Shown here: one piece after another, positions 32,978 to 43,538 of the stretch | Position numbering within the stretch: position 1 is the first letter of the stretch | Layout: every line of letters starts with the position of its first letter | Assembly (NCBI GenBank): GCA_041389525.1 | Contig: JAWKRR010000060.1 | Coordinates: forward strand, 1-45,213 | Length of the DNA: 45,213 bases | Origin: JACKFB01 sp041389525 | GTDB lineage: Bacteria > Myxococcota_A > UBA9042 > PHBI01 > JACKFB01 | Direction: 5' to 3' | The notes under the pieces: model-generated | Database searches by the model: none | What the model was told of the DNA's origin: nothing | Seen by the model: the letters and a program-made list of their open reading frames with translations, nothing else | Made by a program: the position numbers and the translations under genes

Positions 32978-34036
32978 ATGCGCCGACACCTCCGCCGTAC
33001 CGTCCTAGTGACCGCTCTGTTGCTGCTCGCCAGCCCGAGCTTCGCCATCTCCGAGTCCGAGATCATCGGACGCGCGCAATCGGGCGAGACCGCGGCGCTG
33101 CTCATCAAGCGGATTGAGCACGACCGCACGGTGTTCGTTCTAGCGTCGACCGACGTAGACCGGCTGCTCGGCGCGGGCGTACCGCGCGACGTGGTCCTGT
33201 TCATGCGCGAAACCCCCACCCGCTTCGGCGACCCCAATGCGCCCGCTCCCCCGGCCTCCACGTCGACCCCTGCCGAACGCACGTCAGTCGCGGATCTCCT
33301 CGAATTGATCCAGCGTGGCAGCAGCGACGCGAGCATCGTCGCGGAACTCGCCCGCCGACCGCCCTTGGTCGAGCTCACCCCCGCCGACGCCGACAGATTG
33401 AGTCAGTCGGGCGCCTCGGCCGCGCTGGTTCGCTACATCCTCTCGAAGTCAGAGCGCGACCAAGCCCCGCCCGCCTCTGCGCCCCCTGGCGCTGCTACCG
33501 AAACGAAGTCCGCCCGACGCAGCGCGTCCGCCTACCGCGCCGCCGCGCCTCAGCGGCCCCGCGCCCCCTCCTTCACCGACGCCGGCAACGTGCTCGTCAC
33601 CGGCGGCGTCGCGGTCGATCGCGAGGTCATCAAAGGTGGCGGGGCATCGACCGCGCTCACCGTCAGCCCGAGGGTCGGCATCTTCGTCCTCAATGGCCTG
33701 CTGCTGGAGGTCGAGCTCGCAGTGAAGCTTCAAGAGGGCCCAGACAGCGTCGCCTTCCTCTTCGACCCCGGCTACTACATCCGACTCGGCGAGGCCGGCT
33801 CCCTGGCGATCTTCGGCCAAGCTCTCGTCGGCTACACCAAGGCCGGCGGCGCCAGCGGCCCGACCGGCGGCTTCCGCGTCGGCCTCGCCATCGCCCCCGG
33901 CCAAGACGTCGGTCCCATCATTCGCATCGGCCCGACCATGCTGTGGAAGAAGACCAGCGTCGCCGACGGCTCCGGCTCCGTCACGGTCAAGGCCCGGACG
34001 ATGACCTTCGGCACCGACTTCGGCGTCTGGTTCTGA
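32978..34036 (+). CDS. Exported outer-membrane-type protein with duplicated N-terminal repeat
   Basis: 352 residues. Signal peptide MRRHLRRTVLVTALLLLASP SFA. Two related ~55-residue helical repeats follow: SESEIIGRAQSGETAALLIK...LASTDVDRLLGAGVPRDVVL and SVADLLELIQRGSSDASIVA...LTPADADRLSQSGASAALVR. They are separated by Pro/Ala linkers. The last ~150 residues (VSPRVGIFVLNGLLLEVELA, YYIRLGEAGSLAIFGQALVG, TMTFGTDFGVWF) look like a small beta-barrel ending in Phe. ATG with GAGG upstream. The 219-nt gap before it (32759-32977) holds nothing I can support. Family not recognised. Confidence 0.82.
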   Translation: MRRHLRRTVLVTALLLLASPSFAISESEIIGRAQSGETAALLIKRIEHDRTVFVLASTDVDRLLGAGVPRDVVLFMRETPTRFGDPNAPAPPASTSTPAERTSVADLLELIQRGSSDASIVAELARRPPLVELTPADADRLSQSGASAALVRYILSKSERDQAPPASAPPGAATETKSARRSASAYRAAAPQRPRAPSFTDAGNVLVTGGVAVDREVIKGGGASTALTVSPRVGIFVLNGLLLEVELAVKLQEGPDSVAFLFDPGYYIRLGEAGSLAIFGQALVGYTKAGGASGPTGGFRVGLAIAPGQDVGPIIRIGPTMLWKKTSVADGSGSVTVKARTMTFGTDFGVWF

Positions 34037-34051
34037 GACGGGTAGCCCGCG

Positions 34052-34092
34052 CGCCAACGAAGTACTAGCTCGTACTAAATTAGTAGTTGGCG
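34052..34092. terminator. Candidate bidirectional terminator hairpin
   Basis: CGCCAAC (34052-34058) pairs with GTTGGCG (34086-34092), extended after a bulge by TACTA (34063-34067) / TAGTA (34081-34085). It lies between convergent genes ending at 34036 and 34098, where a shared terminator is expected. There is no clear T-run on either side, so the mechanism is uncertain. Confidence 0.4.
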
Positions 34093-34097
34093 GGAGG

Positions 34098-35405
34098 TCA
34101 GCGTTGCTCGATGTAGTCGGCGAAGAGCTGGGTGGCGTAGACGTAGGTGCCGTCGCTCCAGACGCCGACGCCGGACAGTTGGTAGGCGGGGTTTAGGAGG
34201 GCGTCGCGGTGACCGGGGCTTTTGAGCCAGAGGTCGAGGAGGTCCTTGGCCGCGGAGGGGCGGGCGGCTGATTTCGCTAGGTTTTCGCTGGCGATTCCGT
34301 AGCGGGTGACGCCGGCCTCCTTGATGCGGTGGGTGAAGCGCGGGTGGGCTGACACTGGTGACTGGTGGCCGAAGTACTGTAGGCGGGCCATCTCCTCGCT
34401 GTGGGCGGTGGCCGCTATGGCTAGGGTGGCGTTGGGCTGGAGCGGGGCCGCCCCTTGGGCGTCGCGCTCGGCGTTGACTAGGGCGAGGATCTCGGCGGCC
34501 AGGGCGGCGCGGGCTTTGGCGCCGAGGAGGTCTTTGGACTTGGCCGTGGTCATCGCGGGGGCTGCCGAGGCCTCGGCGGTCGGCGTGGCGCCGTTGAGCG
34601 CGGGGAGGGCGGGCGCGGTGGGCTCTGCGGGGACCAGGGCTGCCAGGGGACGCTTCGTCGGCGCGGAGCCCGACCACGGGTCCAGGTCGTCGAAGGCGCC
34701 GTCGTCGCCGCCGCTCTCCTCGTCGTCGTAGTCCTCGTCGTAGCCCTCGCCGCCGTCGCCCTCGCTCGGGCCGGTCCACGGGTCGTCGACGCGGGGCTGG
34801 GCCGCGCCGCCTTGGGGCGCGGACTGGCGGCTGCTGGGGCGGTAGACCCGCGCGGGGGCGTCGGTGCCGTGACCGGGGGGAGCCGGGGCGCTCGAGCTTG
34901 GCGGCTCGTAGTCGTCGCCCTCATCGTCGTATCCCTCGGTATCGTATGACGGATCGAAGGATTCGGGCTGCGCGGGCCTCGCCGTCGGGGGGCCCTGGCG
35001 ACGGGCCTGGTTGGCGCCCTCGGGGATCCAGTTCGGCGGCGGGCCGCGGCGGCTCGGGGCCGGGCGGTAGACGGGCTGCGGCTGGTAGACCGGCTCGCTG
35101 TAGGCGGGCTGGGGCGCGATGTAGACCTCTTCAACCGCCTGGGCCTCGGCCTCGGCGGCCAGCGCGGCGGCGAGGACGGCCGCGCCGAAGAAGATGCCGG
35201 CGCCGCGCAGGACGCGCCCGCCGTGACCGCGCCGACGGTGGGGCGGGTGGTGGCGAGGGCCGTGGACGTGGATCTGCACGCGCGGTTCGCCCGGGAGGAT
35301 GCCGCGAGCGCCGTGGGGGCTGCGGGCGAGGGCGTTCGGCGCGGCGAAGACCAGCGCGGTCAGCAGGGCGAGTGCGGCGGCGGCGATGGGGCGGGGAGCG
35401 GTCAT
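34098..35405 (-). CDS. CAP/SCP-domain (YkwD-like) secreted protein
   Basis: 435 residues. Signal peptide MTAPRPIAAAALALLTALVF AAPNALA, a His/Arg-rich stretch, a second hydrophobic segment (VLRGAGIFFGAAVLAAALAA), then a long disordered region rich in Pro, Tyr, Asp and Glu (GYDDEGDDYEPP, GYDEDYDDEESGGDDG). The C-terminal CAP domain (about 300-435) has ILALVNAERDAQGAAPLQPN, HSEEMARLQYFGHQSPV, GIASENLAKS and WLKSPGHRDALLNPAYQLSG, all typical of bacterial YkwD-type proteins. Role unknown; the acidic tract may bind calcium. ATG with GAGG 9 nt upstream. A 10-bp inverted repeat lies immediately upstream. Confidence 0.9.
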   Translation of the reverse strand: MTAPRPIAAAALALLTALVFAAPNALARSPHGARGILPGEPRVQIHVHGPRHHPPHRRRGHGGRVLRGAGIFFGAAVLAAALAAEAEAQAVEEVYIAPQPAYSEPVYQPQPVYRPAPSRRGPPPNWIPEGANQARRQGPPTARPAQPESFDPSYDTEGYDDEGDDYEPPSSSAPAPPGHGTDAPARVYRPSSRQSAPQGGAAQPRVDDPWTGPSEGDGGEGYDEDYDDEESGGDDGAFDDLDPWSGSAPTKRPLAALVPAEPTAPALPALNGATPTAEASAAPAMTTAKSKDLLGAKARAALAAEILALVNAERDAQGAAPLQPNATLAIAATAHSEEMARLQYFGHQSPVSAHPRFTHRIKEAGVTRYGIASENLAKSAARPSAAKDLLDLWLKSPGHRDALLNPAYQLSGVGVWSDGTYVYATQLFADYIEQR

Positions 35406-35424
35406 GGCGTGGGCCTCGCGCGGG

Positions 35425-35470
35425 GGGATGAATGGGGCTCAGACGCAGGTCGCGCCTCAGCATTCATCCC
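35425..35470. repeat. Perfect 10-bp inverted repeat between the aldehyde dehydrogenase and CAP-protein genes
   Basis: GGGATGAATG (35425-35434) and CATTCATCCC (35461-35470) with a 26-nt loop. On the minus strand it lies after the end of the dehydrogenase gene (35500) and 20 bp before the CAP-protein ATG (35405). It could be an operator or a weak terminator. No T-run follows. Confidence 0.5.
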
Positions 35471-35499
35471 GTCACGCGGCGGCCCCGCCGGACCGCACC

Positions 35500-37266
35500 T
35501 CAGCCCTTCAGCGTCGCGCCCACGATGCCCGGGACCTTCAGCCAGCTCGGGTCGGCCTCGAACGCGGCCAGCTTGCGGCCGATCTCCGCCGTGTTCTTGT
35601 TGGTCACGAACCACGGGGGCTTCGGGAAGACGCGGAAGGGCCCGCGGATGACGGTCTTCTGCGGCTTGTCGAAGAAGAACGAGTTGTGGACGACGCCCGC
35701 GCCGCTCTGGATGTCGTAGATCTCGTGGCCGGGGAAGGCGCCCCAGGTGGTCGAGACGAAGCCGTAGGCCAGCGCCGGCCAGTGGTTGATGACCACCGAG
35801 CCGTAGCGCAGGTTCGCGATGGCCCGCTCGAGCGCGTCCGCCACGGCCTTGTCTTTGAGGCTGGCGGGGTGGATGAGGATCGACGCGTTCAGCGTGCCCC
35901 ACATCCGGTCGTTGCAGAAATCCACGGCGCGGTCGATGAACTCGACGACCGAGCTGGCGTCGAGCGCCGTCTCGCCGAAGAGCCCGCAGAAGGCCTCGGT
36001 CTGAAAGCAGGGGTCCTCCGCGTTGGCCGGGTCCACGTCGCTGACCAGGGTCCAGGGCAGGCCGTCGGCCCGCGCCTTGCCGTACTGCTCGGCGTCGGGG
36101 TGCTCTTTGACGAAGAGGTTCCAGCGGTCCTCGGCCCCCGGGTAGTAGGCCCGGCGGCGCGGCGTCTTCTCCAGCGTCGCGCGTACCTCTTCCAGCAGCG
36201 GCCGCCGCCCGTCCCAGCTCTTGTGGGTGATGAGCATCCGCGTGGCGTTGCAGTTGAAGCCGGCGTTATTGCACAGCGACGACGCGATGTTCTGGCCCTG
36301 GAACTCGCGGTCGGCCGCGCTCCACGGGCCGGGCACGATGATCATCGGGCTGACGTTGCCAAGCTCGCTCGTGATCCGCTTGGTGTTGGCGGGCTTCTTG
36401 GCGGCCTTGCGGCGCGCGCCGTCCGGTCCGCCCCCGAACACGATGGCGTCGTGGGTCTTGTCGGAGCCCGTGATGTGGATCTCGTCGATGTCGTCGTGGT
36501 TGCAGAGGTACTGACCCTCGACCGCGCCGCCGTAGACGATCCGCAGGTAGCCGCGCTCGACCAGGACCTGGAACGCCTCAGCGATGAACGGCCCGAGGTA
36601 CTCGTTGACCGGGTTCATCTTGAGGACGCAGACCTGATCCTCGACGAAGAGCTTGTAGAGCACGTCCATCGGCCCGATCGACGCGACGTTGCCCGCCCCG
36701 AGCACCAGCGCGACCTTGCCCTCGATGGTCCCGCCCGCGGCCTTGGTCTTGTAGATGTGCGCCTGATTCTGCCCGAGGTTCTGCTCGGTCACGCCCGGCT
36801 CCATCCAGATTTCGCCGGTAAATCCTGCGTAAAAGACCTTGTCCCAGATGTCGCCCGGGAACACCTCGGCCGCGATCTGGCCCTGGCCGACCGACTTCAC
36901 CTTGCCCGGGATGCCCGGCGTGCCGTTCTTCTCGATGGCCCGCAGCGAGGCCTCGAAGAGCCGCAGGTTCCGCAGCGTCGTGAACGGCCCGCCCAGCCAC
37001 TCCTCGCCTTCCGACGAGGTGCCCGGCGTGATGCCCTTGGCCTCGCACGCCCGCGCGACCCAGCGCTCCGACACCGCCAGCGTGTCCTTCCGCAGCGTCT
37101 GCAGCAGCGCGATGCGCTCGCTCACGCTGACCTTGACCCAGGCGTCCTTGTGGTCGCGCACCACCGCGACGGCGCGATCCATCTGGGTCGTCGTCGTCGG
37201 GGTGATCGTGCTCTTGCCCTGCGGAATTTCAATAGTTCCGCGTGCTTCGACGTGCGCAGCGCTCAT
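35500..37266 (-). CDS. Aldehyde dehydrogenase superfamily protein, atypical
   Basis: 588 residues, longer than the usual ~500. Residues 1-50 are an unusual N-terminus. Likely catalytic residues: Glu301 in ITSELGNVSPMIIVPG (usual ELGG is ELGN here) and nucleophile Cys339 in LCNNAGFNCNATRMLI. NAD(P)-binding segments: VALVLGAGNVASIGPMDVLY and IDEIHITGSDKTHDAIVFGG. Later ETEAFCGLFGE-like region (DPCFQTEAFCGLFGETAL) and NLRYGSVVINHWPALAYGFV. It should oxidise an aldehyde or acyl substrate, but the substrate cannot be read from the sequence. ATG with AGAGGTGA upstream. It is 55 nt downstream of ettA and may be cotranscribed. Confidence 0.9.
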   Translation of the reverse strand: MSAAHVEARGTIEIPQGKSTITPTTTTQMDRAVAVVRDHKDAWVKVSVSERIALLQTLRKDTLAVSERWVARACEAKGITPGTSSEGEEWLGGPFTTLRNLRLFEASLRAIEKNGTPGIPGKVKSVGQGQIAAEVFPGDIWDKVFYAGFTGEIWMEPGVTEQNLGQNQAHIYKTKAAGGTIEGKVALVLGAGNVASIGPMDVLYKLFVEDQVCVLKMNPVNEYLGPFIAEAFQVLVERGYLRIVYGGAVEGQYLCNHDDIDEIHITGSDKTHDAIVFGGGPDGARRKAAKKPANTKRITSELGNVSPMIIVPGPWSAADREFQGQNIASSLCNNAGFNCNATRMLITHKSWDGRRPLLEEVRATLEKTPRRRAYYPGAEDRWNLFVKEHPDAEQYGKARADGLPWTLVSDVDPANAEDPCFQTEAFCGLFGETALDASSVVEFIDRAVDFCNDRMWGTLNASILIHPASLKDKAVADALERAIANLRYGSVVINHWPALAYGFVSTTWGAFPGHEIYDIQSGAGVVHNSFFFDKPQKTVIRGPFRVFPKPPWFVTNKNTAEIGRKLAAFEADPSWLKVPGIVGATLKG

Positions 37267-37321
37267 GGGTCACCTCTTCGGACGGCGGTGTGGGGGCGCG
37301 GCCGATGGAACCCCGCGAGAC

Positions 37322-39001
<1,680 letters not shown>

Positions 39002-39007
39002 GGTCGC

Positions 39008-39036
39008 TGTATGTCTGATGACGCGTCCGTCGTAAA
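39008..39036 (-). promoter_or_regulatory. Possible leaderless-type promoter for ettA
   Basis: Minus strand: TTTACG (39031-39036), 17-nt spacer, CATACA (39008-39013), then 6 nt to the ATG at 39001. Hexamers are weak (four and three matches), but the spacing repeats the pattern seen at 5839, 24149 and 39101, and ettA has no ribosome-binding site. Confidence 0.25.
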
Positions 39037-39077
39037 GGGCAAACGTCCCCTCCTGGACCCCTCAATCGACCAGGTCT

Positions 39078-39106
39078 TTGCGCTGAACCTCGCTTGCCCC
39101 TAGGCT
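39078..39106 (+). promoter_or_regulatory. Promoter for the Cys-rich lipoprotein operon, leaderless-type
   Basis: TTGCGC (39078-39083), 17-nt spacer, TAGGCT (39101-39106), then 6 nt to the ATG at 39113. The -10 is identical to that of the HEAT lipoprotein gene. If transcription starts about 7 nt after the -10, the ATG is at or near the first base of the mRNA. Confidence 0.45.
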
Positions 39107-39112
39107 TAGCGC

Positions 39113-40834
<1,722 letters not shown>

Positions 40835-40851
40835 GGGAGCGGGACCTCTCC

Positions 40852-42351
40852 ATGGGTGGTCGCTCGGGGTCATCGTGCTCCAAAACTGTCAGGTGCGGGC
40901 TGGCGATTCTCGTGCTGCTTGCGGTCCCCGGCCTCGCGCCGGCGGCCCAGGCGGCACCACCGGAGGCGCTGACCGTCGGCAACGCGCACTTCGAGCTGAC
41001 CACCGACTGCGACCCGGAGACCCGCACCCGCGTGCTGGGGCGGCTCGAGGGGTTCCGCGACGCGCTTGAGATCCTGGTGCTCGCCGCCACCGGGGTCGCG
41101 CTGGGGCCGAACCCCATCCGGATGCGCCTCTTCGAGGAGCCGCGCGATTACGCCGCCTACGCCCGGCAGAACGCGCCGGGGCTGGGCCACAATGGCGGCT
41201 TCTACGACGGGGCGACGCGCACCGTGTACGCCTACCGGCGCTCCAACCCCATGCAGCTGCTCTTTCACGAGATCACCCACGCCGTGATGGGCGATGTCTT
41301 TGAAGACCCTTGGTACGAGCGGTACGCGCGGCCGGGCTGGCCGGTGTGGTTCGACGAGGGGTTCGCCGAGTACGCGTCGTCGTCGGCGCAGGACCCCGGC
41401 GGCTCGACTCGCTTCGGCGCGCTGCAGCCGGCGAGACTCGCGACCCTGGTGGACGCGCTGGAGCGGCGCCGGTTGATGCCGCTGGCTCAGCTGCTGCGCG
41501 GGCGGGCGGCCGACTTCTCGGGCGCGTCCATGGACCTCTGGTACGCGCAGGCGTGGGGGCTGGTCGACCTGCTCCTCGCCGAGTCCGACCTCCGCGGTCG
41601 CGTGCCGGTCTGGGTCAAGCGCCTGCGCGACGGCGAGCACGGCGTGGCCGCGTTCCTCGCGGTGTTCGGCCCCGACCTCGACGGGCTCCAGGCCCGCTTC
41701 GAGCGCCGCATCGGGCGCCTGGCCGCCTCGGCACCCCACCCGATGGCCCTGGTCGGCGACAGCGGCCTCGACCCCTGGACCGTTCACGAAGGCGGCGACT
41801 GGCGAATCGAGGGATCGTCGCTGGTCGGACGCGGCGCCGGCGGTTGGAACTATCTCACCCGCGCCGTGCCGCCCGTGCAGGCCTTCGCGCTGAACTTCGA
41901 GGTGCAGCAGACCGGCGAAGGCTCGCTGGGCCTCGTCTTCGGGCACCACGGGGTCAGCTCGTACCCGTACCACACCATCGTCGACTTCGGCCGTGGCACC
42001 GCGTCGCTGCGCCACATCCGGACGGCCCAGCAGCTCACCCGCGAGGTCGAGAGCCCCGCGGCCTTGCGCGCCGAGGGCTACACGCCCGTGCGGGTCGAGC
42101 TTCGCCACGGCGTGCTCTCGGTGTGGGTCGACGGGCGGCACGTGCTCTCCGCGCGCCCGGGACGGCCGGTCGCGAGCCTCGTCGGCCTCTACGTCCAGGA
42201 CGGCTCGGCTCGATTCCGTGGGCTTTTCCTCGCCCCGGTCCCAGGATACGCTACCGGTCCCTCAGCCGCGCAACCACCGGCGTCGCTCGCCCCCGAGCCC
42301 GCCCCGCGCCGCGCGCCCGCCACCGCGGTTTCGGCCGATGACAGCCCCTGA
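40852..42351 (+). CDS. Secreted zinc metallopeptidase (peptidase MA-like) with concanavalin-type C-domain
   Basis: 499 residues. Signal peptide near CGLAILVLLAVPGLAPAAQA. The peptidase domain has the gluzincin motif LLFHEITHAVMGD (His139-Glu140...His143) and the downstream Glu in WPVWFDEGFAEYASS (about Glu169), as in DUF1570/MA-like peptidases. The C-terminal ~190 residues (from about 315: WTVHEGGDWRIEGSSLVGRG, LNFEVQQTGEGSLGLVFGHH, VRVELRHGVLSVWVDGRHVL, VGLYVQDGSARFRGLFL) form a jelly-roll of the LamG/DUF1080 kind that often binds sugars. ATG at 40852, Shine-Dalgarno weak. Cotranscribed after the Cys-rich lipoprotein; its end overlaps the histidine kinase by 14 nt. Substrate unknown. Confidence 0.88.
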   Translation: MGGRSGSSCSKTVRCGLAILVLLAVPGLAPAAQAAPPEALTVGNAHFELTTDCDPETRTRVLGRLEGFRDALEILVLAATGVALGPNPIRMRLFEEPRDYAAYARQNAPGLGHNGGFYDGATRTVYAYRRSNPMQLLFHEITHAVMGDVFEDPWYERYARPGWPVWFDEGFAEYASSSAQDPGGSTRFGALQPARLATLVDALERRRLMPLAQLLRGRAADFSGASMDLWYAQAWGLVDLLLAESDLRGRVPVWVKRLRDGEHGVAAFLAVFGPDLDGLQARFERRIGRLAASAPHPMALVGDSGLDPWTVHEGGDWRIEGSSLVGRGAGGWNYLTRAVPPVQAFALNFEVQQTGEGSLGLVFGHHGVSSYPYHTIVDFGRGTASLRHIRTAQQLTREVESPAALRAEGYTPVRVELRHGVLSVWVDGRHVLSARPGRPVASLVGLYVQDGSARFRGLFLAPVPGYATGPSAAQPPASLAPEPAPRRAPATAVSADDSP

Positions 42352-43429
42352 CACGAGCCAAGAGCGGCCGCCGATCCTCGCCGTTTTCCCAGACGCGGCC
42401 GAGGTGTTTGCGCACATCGACCCCCACCTCGGCGCGGCGCAGGTGCTCCCGCGCGTCCCCTCGCTGCTGGTGTCGGACGGCGCGCCGCCGCCGGTCCTGG
42501 TCCTCGTATGGGAGGCCGGCCCGGCCATGGACGCGCTGCGAGCCCGCCTGCGCTCTGCCCCTCCCGGCCTGGTGGTCGTGGGGCTCTGCGATGACGCGGG
42601 CGAGTCCGACTTCTGGAGCTCGGCCGCGCTCCTGCCCGCGCTGGCCGCCACCGCCCCGCTCCCCGCCGACGCGACGAGCCTCACCCGCGCGCTGCGCTCG
42701 GCGCTGACGCTGCGCGAGGCCTCGATCCGCGCCGAGGCCGCCCGTGTGCGCGCCGACACCGAGCTGGCCAAGGTCCTGTACTCCGTCAGCCACGACCTGC
42801 GCGCGCCGACCCAGGGTTTGGTGGGGCTAGCGGGCCTCCTCGCCGAGACCGAGGGCGACCGCTTGAGCCCGGACGGCCGCGAGGTGTGCGCCGAGATCGA
42901 GAAGAGCGGCCAGCGCCTCAGCGGCATGGTCGATACCCTCGCCATCTGCTCGCGGCTCGAGCGCCACGTCCCCGACCTGCAGGAAGTGGAGCTGCAGCCC
43001 CTGGTCGAGGGGATCTTCGCCATGGCGATCTCGAGGCACCAGACGCGGTTTCCGCGCCTCTCGCTGGACCCGGCGCCGACCCGGCTGGTGTCCGACGCCG
43101 AGCTGCTGACGACGATCTTGCAGGCGCTGGTCGACAACGCCGTGCGCTACAGCGAGGCGAAGCCCCCGCGCGTCCACGTCGGCGTGGAGATGGACGAAGC
43201 ACAGCTCGAGATCAGCGTGGTCGACAACGGGCCTGGGCTGACTCCCGAGCAGGCCGAGGCGGCGTTTGACCTCTTCACGCGGCTGCACCCGCGGCAATCG
43301 GGCGGAGTCGGCGCCGGCCTGACCATGGCGAGGCAGGCCGCCAAGCGTCTCGGCGGCGCGATACGGTGCGAGCGCGCGCCGGGCGCCGGCAGCAGCTTCA
43401 TCGTGACGCTGCCGCTGCGGACGTTGTGA
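42338..43429 (+). CDS. Orphan sensor histidine kinase with receiver-like N-domain
   Basis: 363 residues, no membrane helix, so cytoplasmic. Residues 1-120 have the alternating pattern of a receiver-like domain (PPPVLVLVWEAGPAMDALRA, GLVVVGLCDDAG) but no evident phospho-acceptor Asp. A helix (about 120-145) leads to HisKA with the H-box VLYSVSHDLRAPTQGLVGLA (His152). The ATP-binding domain follows: N-box LQALVDNAVRYSEA (Asn267), G1 VVDNGPGLTPEQ, F-box AFDLFTRLHPRQ, G2 GGVGAGLTMARQAAKRLGG. No response regulator is adjacent. ATG at 42338 overlaps the peptidase gene end by 14 nt, so translational coupling is likely, an unusual pairing of a secreted peptidase with a soluble kinase. Confidence 0.92.
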   Translation: MTAPDTSQERPPILAVFPDAAEVFAHIDPHLGAAQVLPRVPSLLVSDGAPPPVLVLVWEAGPAMDALRARLRSAPPGLVVVGLCDDAGESDFWSSAALLPALAATAPLPADATSLTRALRSALTLREASIRAEAARVRADTELAKVLYSVSHDLRAPTQGLVGLAGLLAETEGDRLSPDGREVCAEIEKSGQRLSGMVDTLAICSRLERHVPDLQEVELQPLVEGIFAMAISRHQTRFPRLSLDPAPTRLVSDAELLTTILQALVDNAVRYSEAKPPRVHVGVEMDEAQLEISVVDNGPGLTPEQAEAAFDLFTRLHPRQSGGVGAGLTMARQAAKRLGGAIRCERAPGAGSSFIVTLPLRTL

Positions 43430-43538
43430 CGCGAGGCCCGCTCACGACTTGCTCCGCCGGGGGCGCATTGTTAAGGATTACCAGCGATACGCGTCCGTGA
43501 GCAGCGGAACCGGCGTTCGAACGCATAGGTGGTGCGCG

